A stretch of DNA of 64,000 nucleotides from NCBI RefSeq assembly GCF_000813845.1, contig NZ_JWTB01000007.1, positions 1-64,000 on the forward strand, given 5' to 3'. The translations under genes and the position numbers were made by a program. This DNA comes from Pseudarthrobacter phenanthrenivorans. Its GTDB lineage: Bacteria > Actinomycetota > Actinomycetes > Actinomycetales > Micrococcaceae. The stretch's first letter is position 1; every line of letters begins with the position of its first letter. Below the pieces are notes generated by a model that was not told where the DNA came from, did no database searches, and saw only the letters and a program-made list of their open reading frames with translations. Positions 27,173 to 36,465 of this stretch are shown one piece after another.

Positions 27173-27906
27173 GTGAAGGTGTCCGTGGCGCCGGCCACGG
27201 ATTCGACCACGGCGGCAGCAACTTCGCGGAGCTTCATGTTCCTGCTGTTGGAGGCGTCGCGCAGCAGCTTGAAGGCTGCCGCCTGGCTGCACCGGTTTTG
27301 CGCCATGATCGCGCCCGTGGCCAGGTCGATCACCGTCCGCGTCTGCATGGCAGCGCTCATGCCTTCCTTGGTTTCCTCAAGTTTCAGCATGCGCAGCGCC
27401 AGTTTCAGTCCCTTGGAGGCCTGCCGCACAAACCCTTCGGCCATGTTGATCCCGCCACTGCCAACGTCAACAGGCTGCGGGCAATAGAACGTCAGGACAC
27501 CCCGGGCGTCCTCCTCAAGCACGGCCGGGATGCTCAGCACCGAGAGGAACCCCTGCCTGCGTGCAGCCCGGACGTACTCCGTCCAGCGCTGCTCCCGCCG
27601 CAGGTCCGGAACCAGGACAGTGCCGGCCGTCCGCATGGCCGTCAGTCCCGGGCCGTCCCCGTATGTGGACTCCAGCCGGGCCATCCCCAGGCCGGGGTTG
27701 CTGCCGGCAGTCGCCGCCGGCTTCTTGGGCCGCATTACCGTGATTTCACAGCAGCAGGGATGGTCCGCAGAGCCGAGCCGGGTCGCGGCATAGGTTGCCA
27801 GACCTTGAAGGAACGCCTCGACCTCAGGGTTCTGCAGGAACGACTCCTGGAGATGGAGGGCAACGTCTGCGAAGTCCCCGTCTTCGGGGACGCCGGGATT
27901 GTGCAC
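27157..27906 (-). CDS. GAF and ANTAR domain protein (RNA-binding antiterminator type)
   Basis: 249 aa. A GAF-like sensor (about 20-170) is followed by a C-terminal ANTAR domain (about 185-245) with VIDLATGAIMAQNRCSQAAAFKLL, a three-helix fold that binds paired RNA hairpins and prevents termination. The GTG at 27906 is chosen because GGGAGGT lies 7 bases upstream; a longer ATG frame lacks a site. A paralogue lies at 61656. No sensor kinase partner is nearby. CCCC in ADHPCCCEI may be a redox-sensitive patch (speculation). Confidence 0.85.
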   Translation of the reverse strand: MHNPGVPEDGDFADVALHLQESFLQNPEVEAFLQGLATYAATRLGSADHPCCCEITVMRPKKPAATAGSNPGLGMARLESTYGDGPGLTAMRTAGTVLVPDLRREQRWTEYVRAARRQGFLSVLSIPAVLEEDARGVLTFYCPQPVDVGSGGINMAEGFVRQASKGLKLALRMLKLEETKEGMSAAMQTRTVIDLATGAIMAQNRCSQAAAFKLLRDASNSRNMKLREVAAAVVESVAGATDTFTYFDE

Positions 27907-27996
27907 CGGTCTTACCTCCCGGACATTGGTTAAAAGCCACAACATTGCGGCCGCCCACTGCCGAACGGTGATGCCAGCCTACCTGTGCGGAGGCCT

Positions 27997-28002
27997 TACT
28001 CT
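27997..28002 (+). promoter_or_regulatory. -10 element of a probable leaderless promoter for the carboxylesterase
   Basis: TACTCT ends 6 bases before the ATG at 28009. The nearest GGAGG is about 15 bases from the ATG, too far for good use, so a leaderless transcript is likely. It lies within the short divergent gap to the GAF-ANTAR gene. Confidence 0.45.
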
Positions 28003-28008
28003 GGCAAC

Positions 28009-29562
28009 ATGACGCGCCTCTCCACCCCGGCCGGGTCCCTGCAGGGGAATTCCTTGCAGGCCGAAGGGACAACGGTCCACCGCTTCCTGGGCATCCCCTA
28101 CGCCGCATCGGTATCGGGCACCAACCGGTTCCGCCCGCCCGCGCCGGTTCCGCCCTGGGACGGAGTGCTGGACTGCACCGTTCCCGGACCCGCGGCACCC
28201 CAGAACCCCGAGTCACCCGCCCCGCCCGGAACTTTGCCGCGCAGCTGGAGCGAGGAGGGCTGCCTCAACCTCAACATCTGGACGCCGGGCACGGATGGTC
28301 CGGCGAGGCCGGTGATGGTCTGGATCCACGGCGGCGCCTTCCTCATGGGCGCCAACAGTGACGGCATGTACGACGGCGCCCGGCTCGCCGCGGCGGCCGG
28401 CGCAGTGGTGGTTGGCATCAACTACCGGCTTGGCGCCCTGGGCTTCCTGCATCTGGCGGAACTGCTGGGCCCGGAGTTCGCGGACTCATCGAACCTTGCC
28501 CTGCTTGACCAGCTGGCGGCACTGCGCTGGATCCGGCACAACATCGTGGCGTTCGGGGGCGACCCGGAGAACGTGACTGTCTTCGGCGAGTCAGCAGGCG
28601 CCGCAGCCGTCGGCACCCTGCTGGGGATGCCGGCGTCGGAAGGCCTCTTCCGCCGGGCCATCATGCAGAGCGGCACCGCCGAACGCTGCCGCCGCCCGGA
28701 GGATTCGGCACGCGTGAGCTCGCTCTTCCTCGAGCTGTGCCGCTTGTCGCCGTCCTCCGCCGCCGAACTGCTCACGCTCCCGGTGGAGCGGCTGCTGGCC
28801 GCGCAGCAGGACCTTGAGCGGCGTTTTGCCGCTGAATCCTTCGCAGTCCCGCTGCCGTTCCAGCCGACGGCCGGGACACCGTCGCTTCCCGCTCCGCCGC
28901 TGGAAAGTATCCGCAACGGACTCAATGGCGGGGTGGACCTGCTGATCGGGACCAACCTCAACGAGGGTTCGTTCGCCGTCGAAATGCGCCCGGCCATTGC
29001 CGGTGACCCGGACTTTCCGGACCGTGCCGCGGCAACCCTTGCCGGCAGCGGAGTGCCGGCGGCCGCAGCATCCGGCTACGCCGAGGCACTGGCCGGGGTG
29101 ATGGGCCGGGAACCCAGCGGCAAGGAACTGCTGGAGGCCTCGATCGCGGACTCCCTGTACCGCCAGCCGAGCAACCGGCTGCTGGATGCCAGGAGCCTCG
29201 CGGCCCGGAACGGAGCCGGCGGAAGGAATTTCGCCTACCTGTTCACCTGGCGCAGCCCGGCCATGGGCGGGAAGCTCGGCGCCTGCCACGCGCTGGAGAT
29301 CCCGTTCGTCTTCCGGCACCTTGATGCTCCGGAAGCCGCCTTCCTCACCAGGGGCCTGGCTCCCCGGGCACTGGGAGATACCATGAGCCTCGCCTGGGCA
29401 TCCTTTGCCCGCGACGGACGGCCCCAGCCGCCGGCATGGCCGGAATACGGCGCGGAGCGGAGCACGCTGGTCCTTGACGAGGACGTCCGGGTGGAAGCCG
29501 ACCCGCGCCGCGGAATCCGGGAGTTTTTCGCCGCCGTCAGCCCGCTGCTGCCAGCTGGTTGA
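28009..29562 (+). CDS. Carboxylesterase type B
   Basis: 517 aa alpha/beta hydrolase of the para-nitrobenzyl-esterase class. The nucleophile elbow GESAGA is at about residue 195, HGGAF precedes it, and the catalytic His lies in GACHALEIPFVF. There is no signal peptide, so it acts in the cytoplasm on small esters or carbamates. The start at 28009 fits the leaderless promoter at 27997 and leaves TRLSTPAGSLQG as the true N-terminus. Its final 26 bases overlap the convergent SRPBCC gene. Confidence 0.9.
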   Translation: MTRLSTPAGSLQGNSLQAEGTTVHRFLGIPYAASVSGTNRFRPPAPVPPWDGVLDCTVPGPAAPQNPESPAPPGTLPRSWSEEGCLNLNIWTPGTDGPARPVMVWIHGGAFLMGANSDGMYDGARLAAAAGAVVVGINYRLGALGFLHLAELLGPEFADSSNLALLDQLAALRWIRHNIVAFGGDPENVTVFGESAGAAAVGTLLGMPASEGLFRRAIMQSGTAERCRRPEDSARVSSLFLELCRLSPSSAAELLTLPVERLLAAQQDLERRFAAESFAVPLPFQPTAGTPSLPAPPLESIRNGLNGGVDLLIGTNLNEGSFAVEMRPAIAGDPDFPDRAAATLAGSGVPAAAASGYAEALAGVMGREPSGKELLEASIADSLYRQPSNRLLDARSLAARNGAGGRNFAYLFTWRSPAMGGKLGACHALEIPFVFRHLDAPEAAFLTRGLAPRALGDTMSLAWASFARDGRPQPPAWPEYGAERSTLVLDEDVRVEADPRRGIREFFAAVSPLLPAG

Positions 29563-29980
29563 GCTTGTCCCGGATCCCGTTCAGGGCGGGATCGCGCAGG
29601 GACATGAATGCAGGCTTCAGGAGCGGCTGGATGATCTTGGCCGGCCCGTTGATGCTGAACTCCGCCGTGTACTTCACCACCGAGCCCGTCCCGTTGGGGC
29701 TGACATCGATCGAGTCGAAGGCAGTCACGGTTTTGTTCTCGCCCCGCAGCTTGATGTGGTTGGCGGTCAGCTCAATGACTTCGTATTCCAGAGACTGGCG
29801 CTTGCCCCGGAACTCGGACTCGGCATGGTACCGGTGGCCAACAGCCACAGGGCCCGGGGTGAGCTTATCCATGACAGGGGTGTTCGGATCCCACTCACTG
29901 GTGTTCTCGAACTCGCTCAGGAAGGCGAAGGCCTTCTCTGCGGACAGGTTGGTTTCCACACTTCCGGTGACTGTGATCAT
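29537..29980 (-). CDS. SRPBCC (polyketide cyclase/START-like) protein
   Basis: 147 aa helix-grip fold. It begins MITVTGSVETNLSAEKAFAFLSEFENTSEWDPNTP, typical of the polyketide cyclase/dehydrase lipid-binding SRPBCC family, and ends with a long C-terminal helix. Such proteins bind hydrophobic ligands; no enzyme activity can be assigned. It follows the amidohydrolase gene's end at 30051 by 70 bases on the other side and converges with the carboxylesterase. Confidence 0.8.
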   Translation of the reverse strand: MITVTGSVETNLSAEKAFAFLSEFENTSEWDPNTPVMDKLTPGPVAVGHRYHAESEFRGKRQSLEYEVIELTANHIKLRGENKTVTAFDSIDVSPNGTGSVVKYTAEFSINGPAKIIQPLLKPAFMSLRDPALNGIRDKLNQLAAAG

Positions 29981-30050
29981 CGTCCCAGTCTAGGAAGGGG
30001 TCGGCTGGAAGCCCAGCCCCGGAAACGGGGCCGGGCCATCCCGGCGGAAG

Positions 30051-31700
30051 CTAGCCGGTGACGCCGACGGCAAGATGCTGCAACTGCCCGTCCACGACGG
30101 TGGCCAGCACCTGCCCGCGCGCCAGCTCGTCAGGCGCTGCGGCCAGCGGATCAACGTCCAAAATCGTGAAGTCAGCGCGCTTGCCCACCGCAAGCGACCC
30201 CGCCTCCGCCCACTCCCCTGCTGCTTTTGCGGCATGGGAGGTGTAGCCTTCCAGCGCCTGCCGGGCGCTGAGGGCCTGGCCGGGGGCGATCGGCTGCTCG
30301 TCGGTATGGCCGGACCGCCGCCGCAGCTGGGCGTCCGCGAGGATCGGCAGGGGTTCAAACGGCGCCACCGGCCAATCCGAACCAAGCGCGAGCGTTACGC
30401 CCGCGGACCGGAGGTCCGCGCACCGCCAGCCGCGGTCCGCGCGCTCCTTGCCCAACCGGGTGGACCAGTTGTCGGTCTGGTCCGCGCGGGAGTAATGGGT
30501 GCAATGGCTGGGTTGCATGCTGGCGATCAGGCCTGACTTTGCGAACCTCTCGATGATGCCGTCCGGAACCGTTTCAATATGCTCGATCCTGTGCGGTGCC
30601 CGGGCCATGTGCGCCGGAAGATCCTCAAAGGCCGCCACCACCGCGGCCACGCCGGCGTCCCCGATGGCATGGGTGGCGGTGGGGATGGCCCGTTCGGCAA
30701 AGAACCTGACGGCCCGGGCATACTCCTGCGGACGCGGCCAAAAAGGTGCAACGGACTGGCCGTAGATATCCGGCTCGAAGAGCCAGGCCGTGCCGTTATC
30801 CACGGTTCCGTCCACGAACAGCTTGATCCCTGCCACCTTCCACCGGGAGCCGCGGACGTTTTCCACCTGACCGGCGAGCCGCTGCCAGTCGGCGTCCCCG
30901 CTGCCCGGCATGCACCACGGCGATACCCGCACCCGCACCGGCAGTCCCCTACCGGCCGCGGCCAGGTCGTTTTCGAGGGCCGCAAGGAGCTCCAAGGTTC
31001 CTTCCCCGCAGTCCATGACATGGATGCCCGTCAGGCCGGCGCGGGAGAAGGACTCGAAGACTTCGCCCAGCCGCTCCTTCCGTTCCTGGAAGGTCTCCGT
31101 CGGCATGAGCGTCAGGACCAGGTCCAGTGCGGCGGCCTCCAGCAGGAGCCCGGTGGGCCTGCCACTGCCGTCGCAGACCACTTCTGCGGCCTGGTCGAAG
31201 TGCCGTGGTCCCGAGATTCCGGCCAGTTCCAGCGCTGCCGTGCTGGCGAGGGCTGAGTGGGCATCGAACAGGCGGATCAGCGCGGGCCTGCCGCCGACGA
31301 CGTCGTCGATCAGCTCCCGGTGGGGCGGCACGGACCCGAACGCGTTGGGATCAAGCCCCCAGCCGCGGACCCAGCCGCCCGGCGGGGTGGCCTCCGCTTC
31401 CGCCCGCAGCAGTGCGCGGACGGCGGCGAGGTCCGTGATGCCGGAGAGGTCGCAGCCCCGCGTCATGTCCAGGCCCATGACGGGGTGGACGTGGCAGTCC
31501 ACCAGGCCGGGCGTGAGGACCGCCCCGCCAAAATCGATGACTTCCGATTCACCCCAGGAGCGGGCCTCGTCCCGCGTCCCGATCGCCTGGATGCGTCCGT
31601 CGCGTACCGCTATGGCCTGTGCTGAGGGCCCGCCGCGCGTTTCATCCATGGTGTGGACCGTGCCGGCGAGGATGATCAGGTCCGGGTTGATGTCATTCAT
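30051..31700 (-). CDS. Amidohydrolase, YtcJ/NfdA-like family 3
   Basis: 549 aa metal-dependent hydrolase with the TIM-barrel set: HVH in DCHVHPVMG (about 70), Lys in KLFVDGTVDNGTAW, His in ATHAIGDAG and HRIEHIE, and Asp in GSDWPVAP. The family includes N-substituted formamide deformylase and imidazolonepropionase-like hydrolases. The start at 31700 overlaps the end of the APC permease gene by 8 bases (ATGAATGA). The upstream TTG is less likely. The permease-hydrolase pair suggests uptake and deacylation of an amino-acid or amine derivative; TetR control is inferred. Confidence 0.85.
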   Translation of the reverse strand: MNDINPDLIILAGTVHTMDETRGGPSAQAIAVRDGRIQAIGTRDEARSWGESEVIDFGGAVLTPGLVDCHVHPVMGLDMTRGCDLSGITDLAAVRALLRAEAEATPPGGWVRGWGLDPNAFGSVPPHRELIDDVVGGRPALIRLFDAHSALASTAALELAGISGPRHFDQAAEVVCDGSGRPTGLLLEAAALDLVLTLMPTETFQERKERLGEVFESFSRAGLTGIHVMDCGEGTLELLAALENDLAAAGRGLPVRVRVSPWCMPGSGDADWQRLAGQVENVRGSRWKVAGIKLFVDGTVDNGTAWLFEPDIYGQSVAPFWPRPQEYARAVRFFAERAIPTATHAIGDAGVAAVVAAFEDLPAHMARAPHRIEHIETVPDGIIERFAKSGLIASMQPSHCTHYSRADQTDNWSTRLGKERADRGWRCADLRSAGVTLALGSDWPVAPFEPLPILADAQLRRRSGHTDEQPIAPGQALSARQALEGYTSHAAKAAGEWAEAGSLAVGKRADFTILDVDPLAAAPDELARGQVLATVVDGQLQHLAVGVTG

Positions 31701-33147
31701 GGGTTTCAAAGCTTCCAATTCGGTCGAAAATTGCTGGACGGCGGCGGCGCACCCACCGCGCGGCCAGCAGGCCGGCGGCGAACACCACGGGCGTTACCAG
31801 GATCAGGATGGTGTTGGTCAGCGGGTCCGCGGCGGTGAGGAGTTCAATGTTCACCGCGATCAGCAGGACGACGCCGAAGAGCAGGATGGCGGAGACCAGG
31901 CTGAGCGGGGCAAGGATTTTGTTGCGGGCAGCGGAGGGATTCCGGCGGAGGTAGAGGAACGCGGCCACGGACACGAGCCCCTGCAGGCCAACGATGCCGA
32001 AGATCCCCGGCGTGTTTACCCAGATCAGGAGCTGCTGGTAGGGGTCCGCGTTGAGGACGGCGCAGATGGTGATGACCACGGCCGCCAACAGGGTCTGCAG
32101 CTGTCCGGCACGGTGCGGCGAGCGGAACCGGTGGTGGGTCCGGCCCAGGAATGCGGGCAGGATGCCGTCCTTTGCCAGCATGTAGACGTAGCGGTTGATG
32201 GCGTTGTGGAACGCCAGTTGTGAGGCGTAGACGCTCGTGACGATCAGGACGTACATGGCAGTTTCTGCCCAGGGTCCCACGTAGTGCCCGATGGTTTGGA
32301 AGAACATCCCGCCGGACAGTTCCCCGGCGGCTTCCACCACCTGGTCGTCCCCGAACGCCTGGATGACGGCCCAGACGATGAAGGCGTAGAACACGGACAT
32401 GAAGCCCACCGCGATGTACATGGCCCGGGGAACGGATGTATCCGGGTCGCGGGCTTCGGAGCGGTACAGCACGGTGGATTCGAACCCCATGAATGCGGCG
32501 AAGCAGATGCCCAGGATGGCCAGAACGCCGGGCCCGAAGGCCTGCCCGGGGCTGAAGGATCCCATGCTGATGCCGTGTGCGCCGCCGCTTCCCAGGATGC
32601 CTGCGCCCATGACGCCGAGGATGCCGGTCTCTGCGACCAGGAGCACGCCCAGGACCTTGGCGCCGACGTCGATGCCCCGGTATCCCAGGAACCAGACGGC
32701 AGCGACGGCGGCAAGGGCGACCGCGGGCCATGGCACGTCGAGTCCGAAGAGGACCTGCAGCATGTCGTGCGTCTGTACGGCAAAGAGGCCGTAGACGCCG
32801 ATCTGCAGGCAGTTGTAGGAGATGATCGCAAGGATGGCTGATGCCAGGCCCGCGGTCTTTCCCAAAGAAATCGAGATGTAGGTGTAGAAGCCGCCGGAAG
32901 CCTTCACATGCCGCGTCATTGCCATGAAGCCGATGGCGAAGAGGGTCAGGACGATGCCGGCCAGGAGGTAACCGGCCGGGGCGCCGATGCCCGCGACTCC
33001 GATCGCCACCGGGGCTACGCCTGCCATCACTGTCAGGGGTGCCGCGGCCGAAATCACCAGGAAGGCGATGCCTCCGGTGCCCAGCGCGTTGCGTTTGAGT
33101 GCGCCGTCCGGGGACGGCGGTTTTGGTCGGGTTTTGGTAGCAGGCAT
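31693..33147 (-). CDS. APC-family amino acid/amine permease
   Basis: 484 aa membrane protein with about 12 hydrophobic segments. The N-terminal GTGGIAFLVISAAAPLTVMAG holds the unwound TM1 motif of the amino acid-polyamine-organocation family. It has a good AGGAAAGGACC ribosome site. It is first gene of a two-gene operon with the amidohydrolase, and lies next to the 21-bp palindrome. The substrate is probably an amino-acid-like or amine compound hydrolysed by the partner enzyme. Confidence 0.88.
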   Translation of the reverse strand: MPATKTRPKPPSPDGALKRNALGTGGIAFLVISAAAPLTVMAGVAPVAIGVAGIGAPAGYLLAGIVLTLFAIGFMAMTRHVKASGGFYTYISISLGKTAGLASAILAIISYNCLQIGVYGLFAVQTHDMLQVLFGLDVPWPAVALAAVAAVWFLGYRGIDVGAKVLGVLLVAETGILGVMGAGILGSGGAHGISMGSFSPGQAFGPGVLAILGICFAAFMGFESTVLYRSEARDPDTSVPRAMYIAVGFMSVFYAFIVWAVIQAFGDDQVVEAAGELSGGMFFQTIGHYVGPWAETAMYVLIVTSVYASQLAFHNAINRYVYMLAKDGILPAFLGRTHHRFRSPHRAGQLQTLLAAVVITICAVLNADPYQQLLIWVNTPGIFGIVGLQGLVSVAAFLYLRRNPSAARNKILAPLSLVSAILLFGVVLLIAVNIELLTAADPLTNTILILVTPVVFAAGLLAARWVRRRRPAIFDRIGSFETHE

Positions 33148-33174
33148 GGCGTGGTCCTTTCCTGGGAGCCCACT

Positions 33175-33195
33175 TAAACGAAAGGCTTTCGTTTA
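33175..33195. promoter_or_regulatory. 21-bp perfect palindrome, candidate TetR operator
   Basis: Arms TAAACGAAAG (33175-33184) and CTTTCGTTTA (33186-33195) flank one central G. It sits 27 bases ahead of the permease start and about 108 bases ahead of the divergent TetR gene, and overlaps a TAGTAT box at 33193-33198. The size, symmetry and position are as expected for a TetR-family operator controlling both genes. Confidence 0.75.
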
Positions 33196-33302
33196 GTATG
33201 GGACCAAGTGGTCCGGAGCACAATAGGTTTCCCGTGACGGCGGGTAATGTTTCCGGCAGTTAGGCTGGACCCGATGTCCAAGAGCTGCAGTCAGGAGAAC
33301 CG

Positions 33303-33911
33303 ATGGGCCGCCCGCCCCTCCCGTTGATTTCGGTGGAGGCCCTCACCTCGGCCGCACTCGAACTGGTGGACCAGACCGGTGATTTCAGCCTTCCCAAGCT
33401 CGCCAAGAGAATTGGCGTCAGCCAGTCCTCCATCTACAACCATGTCAGCGGCCGGGACGAGATTCTGGAACTGTTGAGGCACCGGATCATTACCGAGGAA
33501 CCGTATCCGCCGGTGGACCACCAGGATTGGGAAGCGGCGCTGCGGGTCCTCATCCGCGCGTACAGGGATGCGTTCGCCCGGCATCCGCGGCTGGCACCCC
33601 TGATGGTGCTGCAGTCCATCACCGACCCGGAAGTCATCGGGCTCTATGAGGACCTCGCACTTGCGCTGGAAGCCGCGGGTTTCAGGGGCCGGGACGTGGT
33701 GGCGGCGATTTCGACCATTGACAGCTTTGCCTTGGGCGCGGCACTCGACCTTGCCGCCCCGGAGGTCGTCTGGGACCCCCCGGCCGACGGTTATCCCGCG
33801 TTGAAGCGTGCGTTGGGCTTTTCCGGCCCGCCATCGGAACGCGGCAATCACGCCTTCGATTTTGGGCTGGATGTCATTATCGCGGGGCTGCGGGCGAAGC
33901 TGGCGGGCTGA
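33303..33911 (+). CDS. TetR-family transcriptional regulator
   Basis: 202 aa. The N-terminal helix-turn-helix (about 10-55) contains FSLPKLAKRIGVSQSSIYNHVSGRDEILELL, and the ligand domain follows with a TetR_C-like arrangement. It is divergent from the permease/amidohydrolase operon with the 21-bp palindrome between them, so it probably represses that operon until the transported compound binds. AGGAG at 33293-33297 supports the start. Its last 35 bases overlap the convergent small gene. Confidence 0.85.
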   Translation: MGRPPLPLISVEALTSAALELVDQTGDFSLPKLAKRIGVSQSSIYNHVSGRDEILELLRHRIITEEPYPPVDHQDWEAALRVLIRAYRDAFARHPRLAPLMVLQSITDPEVIGLYEDLALALEAAGFRGRDVVAAISTIDSFALGAALDLAAPEVVWDPPADGYPALKRALGFSGPPSERGNHAFDFGLDVIIAGLRAKLAG

Positions 33912-34131
33912 CCCGCAGCGCCGCCCGCATCCGGGGCTGGATCCACACCTGGTACCCCTCGGCGGCGGTGAACAGCTCCCTGTGGCCGGCGGCGTCGGCG
34001 GCCAGCCACAGGGCAGCGGGGTTCGGCATGGCGTCATCCACCACGCCGGCCCGGACCAGGGTGCAGTTCCGGCGGATCTCCACCGGAACGCCGATCAGCC
34101 GGGTCCAGCTGGAAGAGGGGTAGGGCTTCAT
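33877..34131 (-). CDS. Hypothetical small protein
   Basis: 84 aa with no recognised domain. The core LIGVPVEIRRNCTLVRAGVVDDAMPNPAALWLAADAAGHRELFTAAEGYQVWI reads as a small beta-barrel-like fold. It ends 35 bases inside the convergent TetR gene and starts 22 bases after the RpiB-type isomerase gene, possibly as the last gene of that operon. Evidence is only its coding-like composition and placement. Confidence 0.5.
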   Translation of the reverse strand: MKPYPSSSWTRLIGVPVEIRRNCTLVRAGVVDDAMPNPAALWLAADAAGHRELFTAAEGYQVWIQPRMRAALRVSPPASPAAPR

Positions 34132-34152
34132 GGCATTCCCCCGGGTGTCCGG

Positions 34153-34623
34153 CTAGCAGGACTCGAAGTCGGTAAGGACCTTCACTTTGCCGGCTGACGC
34201 CGACGACGGATCGAACGTGTAGCCGATCCACTCCTTCGCCAGCCGGCGGGCCAACTCGATCCCCACGACACGCTGGCCCATGGTGAGCACCTGGCAGTCG
34301 TTGGAGAGGATTGAGCGTTCCACCGAGAAGGAGTCGTGCGCGGCGGTGGCGCGGATTCCCTCCACCTTGTTCGCGGCGATGGCCACGCCGATTCCGGTGC
34401 CGCAGAAGAGGATGGCGCGGTCCGCTGCGCCGTCCCGGATCATTTCCCCGGCGGTGATGCCGACATACGGGTACGGCCTGGTGAAGTCGTCCGGGGCGTC
34501 ACTTCGGCTGACCCCGATGTCGATGACTTCGCTGACGCGCGGATCCTGCCGCAGGTCCGCGAGGACCTTGTCCTTGTAGTCCACGCCGGCTTCATCCGCG
34601 CCGACTATGAGCCGCAGCCCCAT
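34153..34623 (-). CDS. RpiB/LacA-type sugar-phosphate isomerase
   Basis: 156 aa. The RpiB-family motif FCGTGIGVAIAANKVEGIRA and RSILSNDCQVLTMGQRVVG are present, with the catalytic Cys in FCGTG. The family interconverts aldose and ketose phosphates; members in mycobacterial tetritol catabolism turn D-erythrulose-4-phosphate into erythrose-4-phosphate. The start at 34623 is chosen for AAGGA 7 bases ahead; an ATG seven codons upstream is also possible. It lies 17 bases after the kinase gene in a four- or five-gene operon. Confidence 0.82.
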   Translation of the reverse strand: MGLRLIVGADEAGVDYKDKVLADLRQDPRVSEVIDIGVSRSDAPDDFTRPYPYVGITAGEMIRDGAADRAILFCGTGIGVAIAANKVEGIRATAAHDSFSVERSILSNDCQVLTMGQRVVGIELARRLAKEWIGYTFDPSSASAGKVKVLTDFESC

Positions 34624-34640
34624 GGTGTGTCCTTCCGTTG

Positions 34641-36395
34641 TCATTGCTTTGCTCCCGCCGGTGCGGCTGCGCTCGCGGTTGAGGTGGTGAAGTGCGGTCC
34701 CATGACGGCGAAGACCATCGCCAGGGACGTGGCGCCCGGGTCCGGGGTGCCCAGGCTCTTCGCGGCGAGGGGGCGTGCCCGGCCCTTAAGCGGAAGGAGG
34801 TCCGCCGTGGCTTCCGCCGCTGCAGCCGCTTCCTGGGCGGCTTCCTGCCAGGCCCGGCCGGACTCCACGCCGCCGGCCAGGCGGCGTGCGAAGCCGGAGG
34901 CGAAGGGCAGCAGGGCGTCCACCATGGTCTTGTCCCCGGTTTCGGCCTTGCCCAGCTGGACGATCCGTTCCGCGAACGCGGTGACGGCTGCCGCGAGGCC
35001 CTGGGGTTCAGGCGCGGAAGAGTTGCCCAGCGTTTCGCCGAAGGCCCGCAGGCCTGCCCCCCACAGCACACCCGATGTTCCGCCCGCCTTGTCCGCCCAG
35101 GCATCTCCGGCCGCGGCAAGGACATCGCCTGCGCCCGCGCCCCGGCTGAGTGCGTCGGCAGCAGCCCCGGCTGCCGCATCCACGCCCCGCACCATGCCGC
35201 GGCCGTGGTCGCCGTCGCCGGCGATGGCGTCCATCCGGCCCAGGCGTTCCTCCGCCCCGTGCAGGGAGGATTGCGCGGCATAAATAGCGTCAACGCAGGC
35301 GGCCGCGTACTCGCGGGAGGCCTCCGTGGCGGCGAAACCAGCGTCGGCGGCACCGCCGTCGGACGCTTCTTCCCCGGCGGCAGCGCCCGCCGGCGTGGTC
35401 ACGGCGCCCCGGCGGTAGGCAGGGGTTTCTGCCGGAGCTGTCCAGAGCGGTTCCAGTTCTTCGTCCAGCCACGTCACCGTCAGCGAGACGCCGGCCATGT
35501 CAAGGCTGGTGACCAGTTCGCCCACTTCGGGCATGACCAGGGTGTAGCCGGCGGCGCGGAGCAGCGGTGCCACGGTTCCCCAGAGGACGAAGAGCTCCTC
35601 GTGCTTGGTGGATCCCAGGCCGTTGAGGATGACGGCGATCCGCTTGCCGGCGTTGGCGGGGGTCTCGGAGAGAACCCGGGCCACCAGTTCCCGTCCCAGC
35701 TCCTTGGCGGACGGAAGGTCCGTGTCGTGGAGGCCGGGCTCGCCGTGGATGCCCAGGCCCAGGCCCATCTGTCCGTCCGGGAGCGTGAACAGCGGTGATT
35801 CGGCGCCGGGGAAGGTGCACCCGGCGAACGCGCTGCCGATGGTGCGGGTGAGGTCATTGGCCTTGCGGCCCAGACGGACCACCTCGGCCAGGCTGTCGCC
35901 CCGCTCGGCGGCCGCACCCATCACCTTGAAGACCGTAAAGTCACCGGCAATGCCGCGGCGCTTGGCGGATTCCGACGGCGGCGCGCTGGCGATGTCGTCC
36001 GTCACCAGGACGTTCTCCACGGCGATGCCCTCGGCGGCCAGGCGCTCGCTGGCCATGCCGAAGTTCATCACGTCACCCGCGTAGTTGCCGTAGGTGAACA
36101 CGACGCCGGCCCCGGACTCTGCGGCCTTGGCCACCGAGTAGGCCTGCTGGGCGGACGGCGAGGTGAAGATGTTGCCCACCACCGCGCCGTCGGCGAAGCC
36201 CGTGCCGATGATTCCGGCGAAGGCCGGGTAATGGCCGGAACCACCGCCGGCAAGGACGGCGACTTTGGGCCGCGCCGGCCGGTAGCGGCGGACGGCACCG
36301 CCGGGGACCTGGCGGACCAGGTCCGAATGGACGTCGCAGAAGCCTGCCAGGGCCTCCTCGGCGAACTCTGAGGGGTCGTTGAAGATTTTGGTCAT
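34641..36395 (-). CDS. Dihydroxyacetone-type kinase, DhaK-DhaL fusion
   Basis: 584 aa ATP-dependent kinase of the single-chain class. The DhaK part (about 1-330) has GGGSGHYPAF and the covalent substrate His in GLGIHGEPG. A 50-residue Ala-rich linker follows, and then DhaL (about 385-584) with the metal/ATP motif GDGDHGRGM. Such enzymes phosphorylate dihydroxyacetone or erythrulose (DerK/LerK-like in mycobacteria). The start at 36395 has GGAG at 8 bases. Neighbouring RpiB, SDR and TIM-barrel genes favour a C4 ketose over dihydroxyacetone (inference). Confidence 0.88.
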   Translation of the reverse strand: MTKIFNDPSEFAEEALAGFCDVHSDLVRQVPGGAVRRYRPARPKVAVLAGGGSGHYPAFAGIIGTGFADGAVVGNIFTSPSAQQAYSVAKAAESGAGVVFTYGNYAGDVMNFGMASERLAAEGIAVENVLVTDDIASAPPSESAKRRGIAGDFTVFKVMGAAAERGDSLAEVVRLGRKANDLTRTIGSAFAGCTFPGAESPLFTLPDGQMGLGLGIHGEPGLHDTDLPSAKELGRELVARVLSETPANAGKRIAVILNGLGSTKHEELFVLWGTVAPLLRAAGYTLVMPEVGELVTSLDMAGVSLTVTWLDEELEPLWTAPAETPAYRRGAVTTPAGAAAGEEASDGGAADAGFAATEASREYAAACVDAIYAAQSSLHGAEERLGRMDAIAGDGDHGRGMVRGVDAAAGAAADALSRGAGAGDVLAAAGDAWADKAGGTSGVLWGAGLRAFGETLGNSSAPEPQGLAAAVTAFAERIVQLGKAETGDKTMVDALLPFASGFARRLAGGVESGRAWQEAAQEAAAAAEATADLLPLKGRARPLAAKSLGTPDPGATSLAMVFAVMGPHFTTSTASAAAPAGAKQ

Positions 36396-36465
36396 GGGAG
36401 GTTCTCCGGCGTCCGGGGTTCTGTCAGTGCTGGGGCTGTGGGTGGTGACTGGTGGCAGGTGGCTG

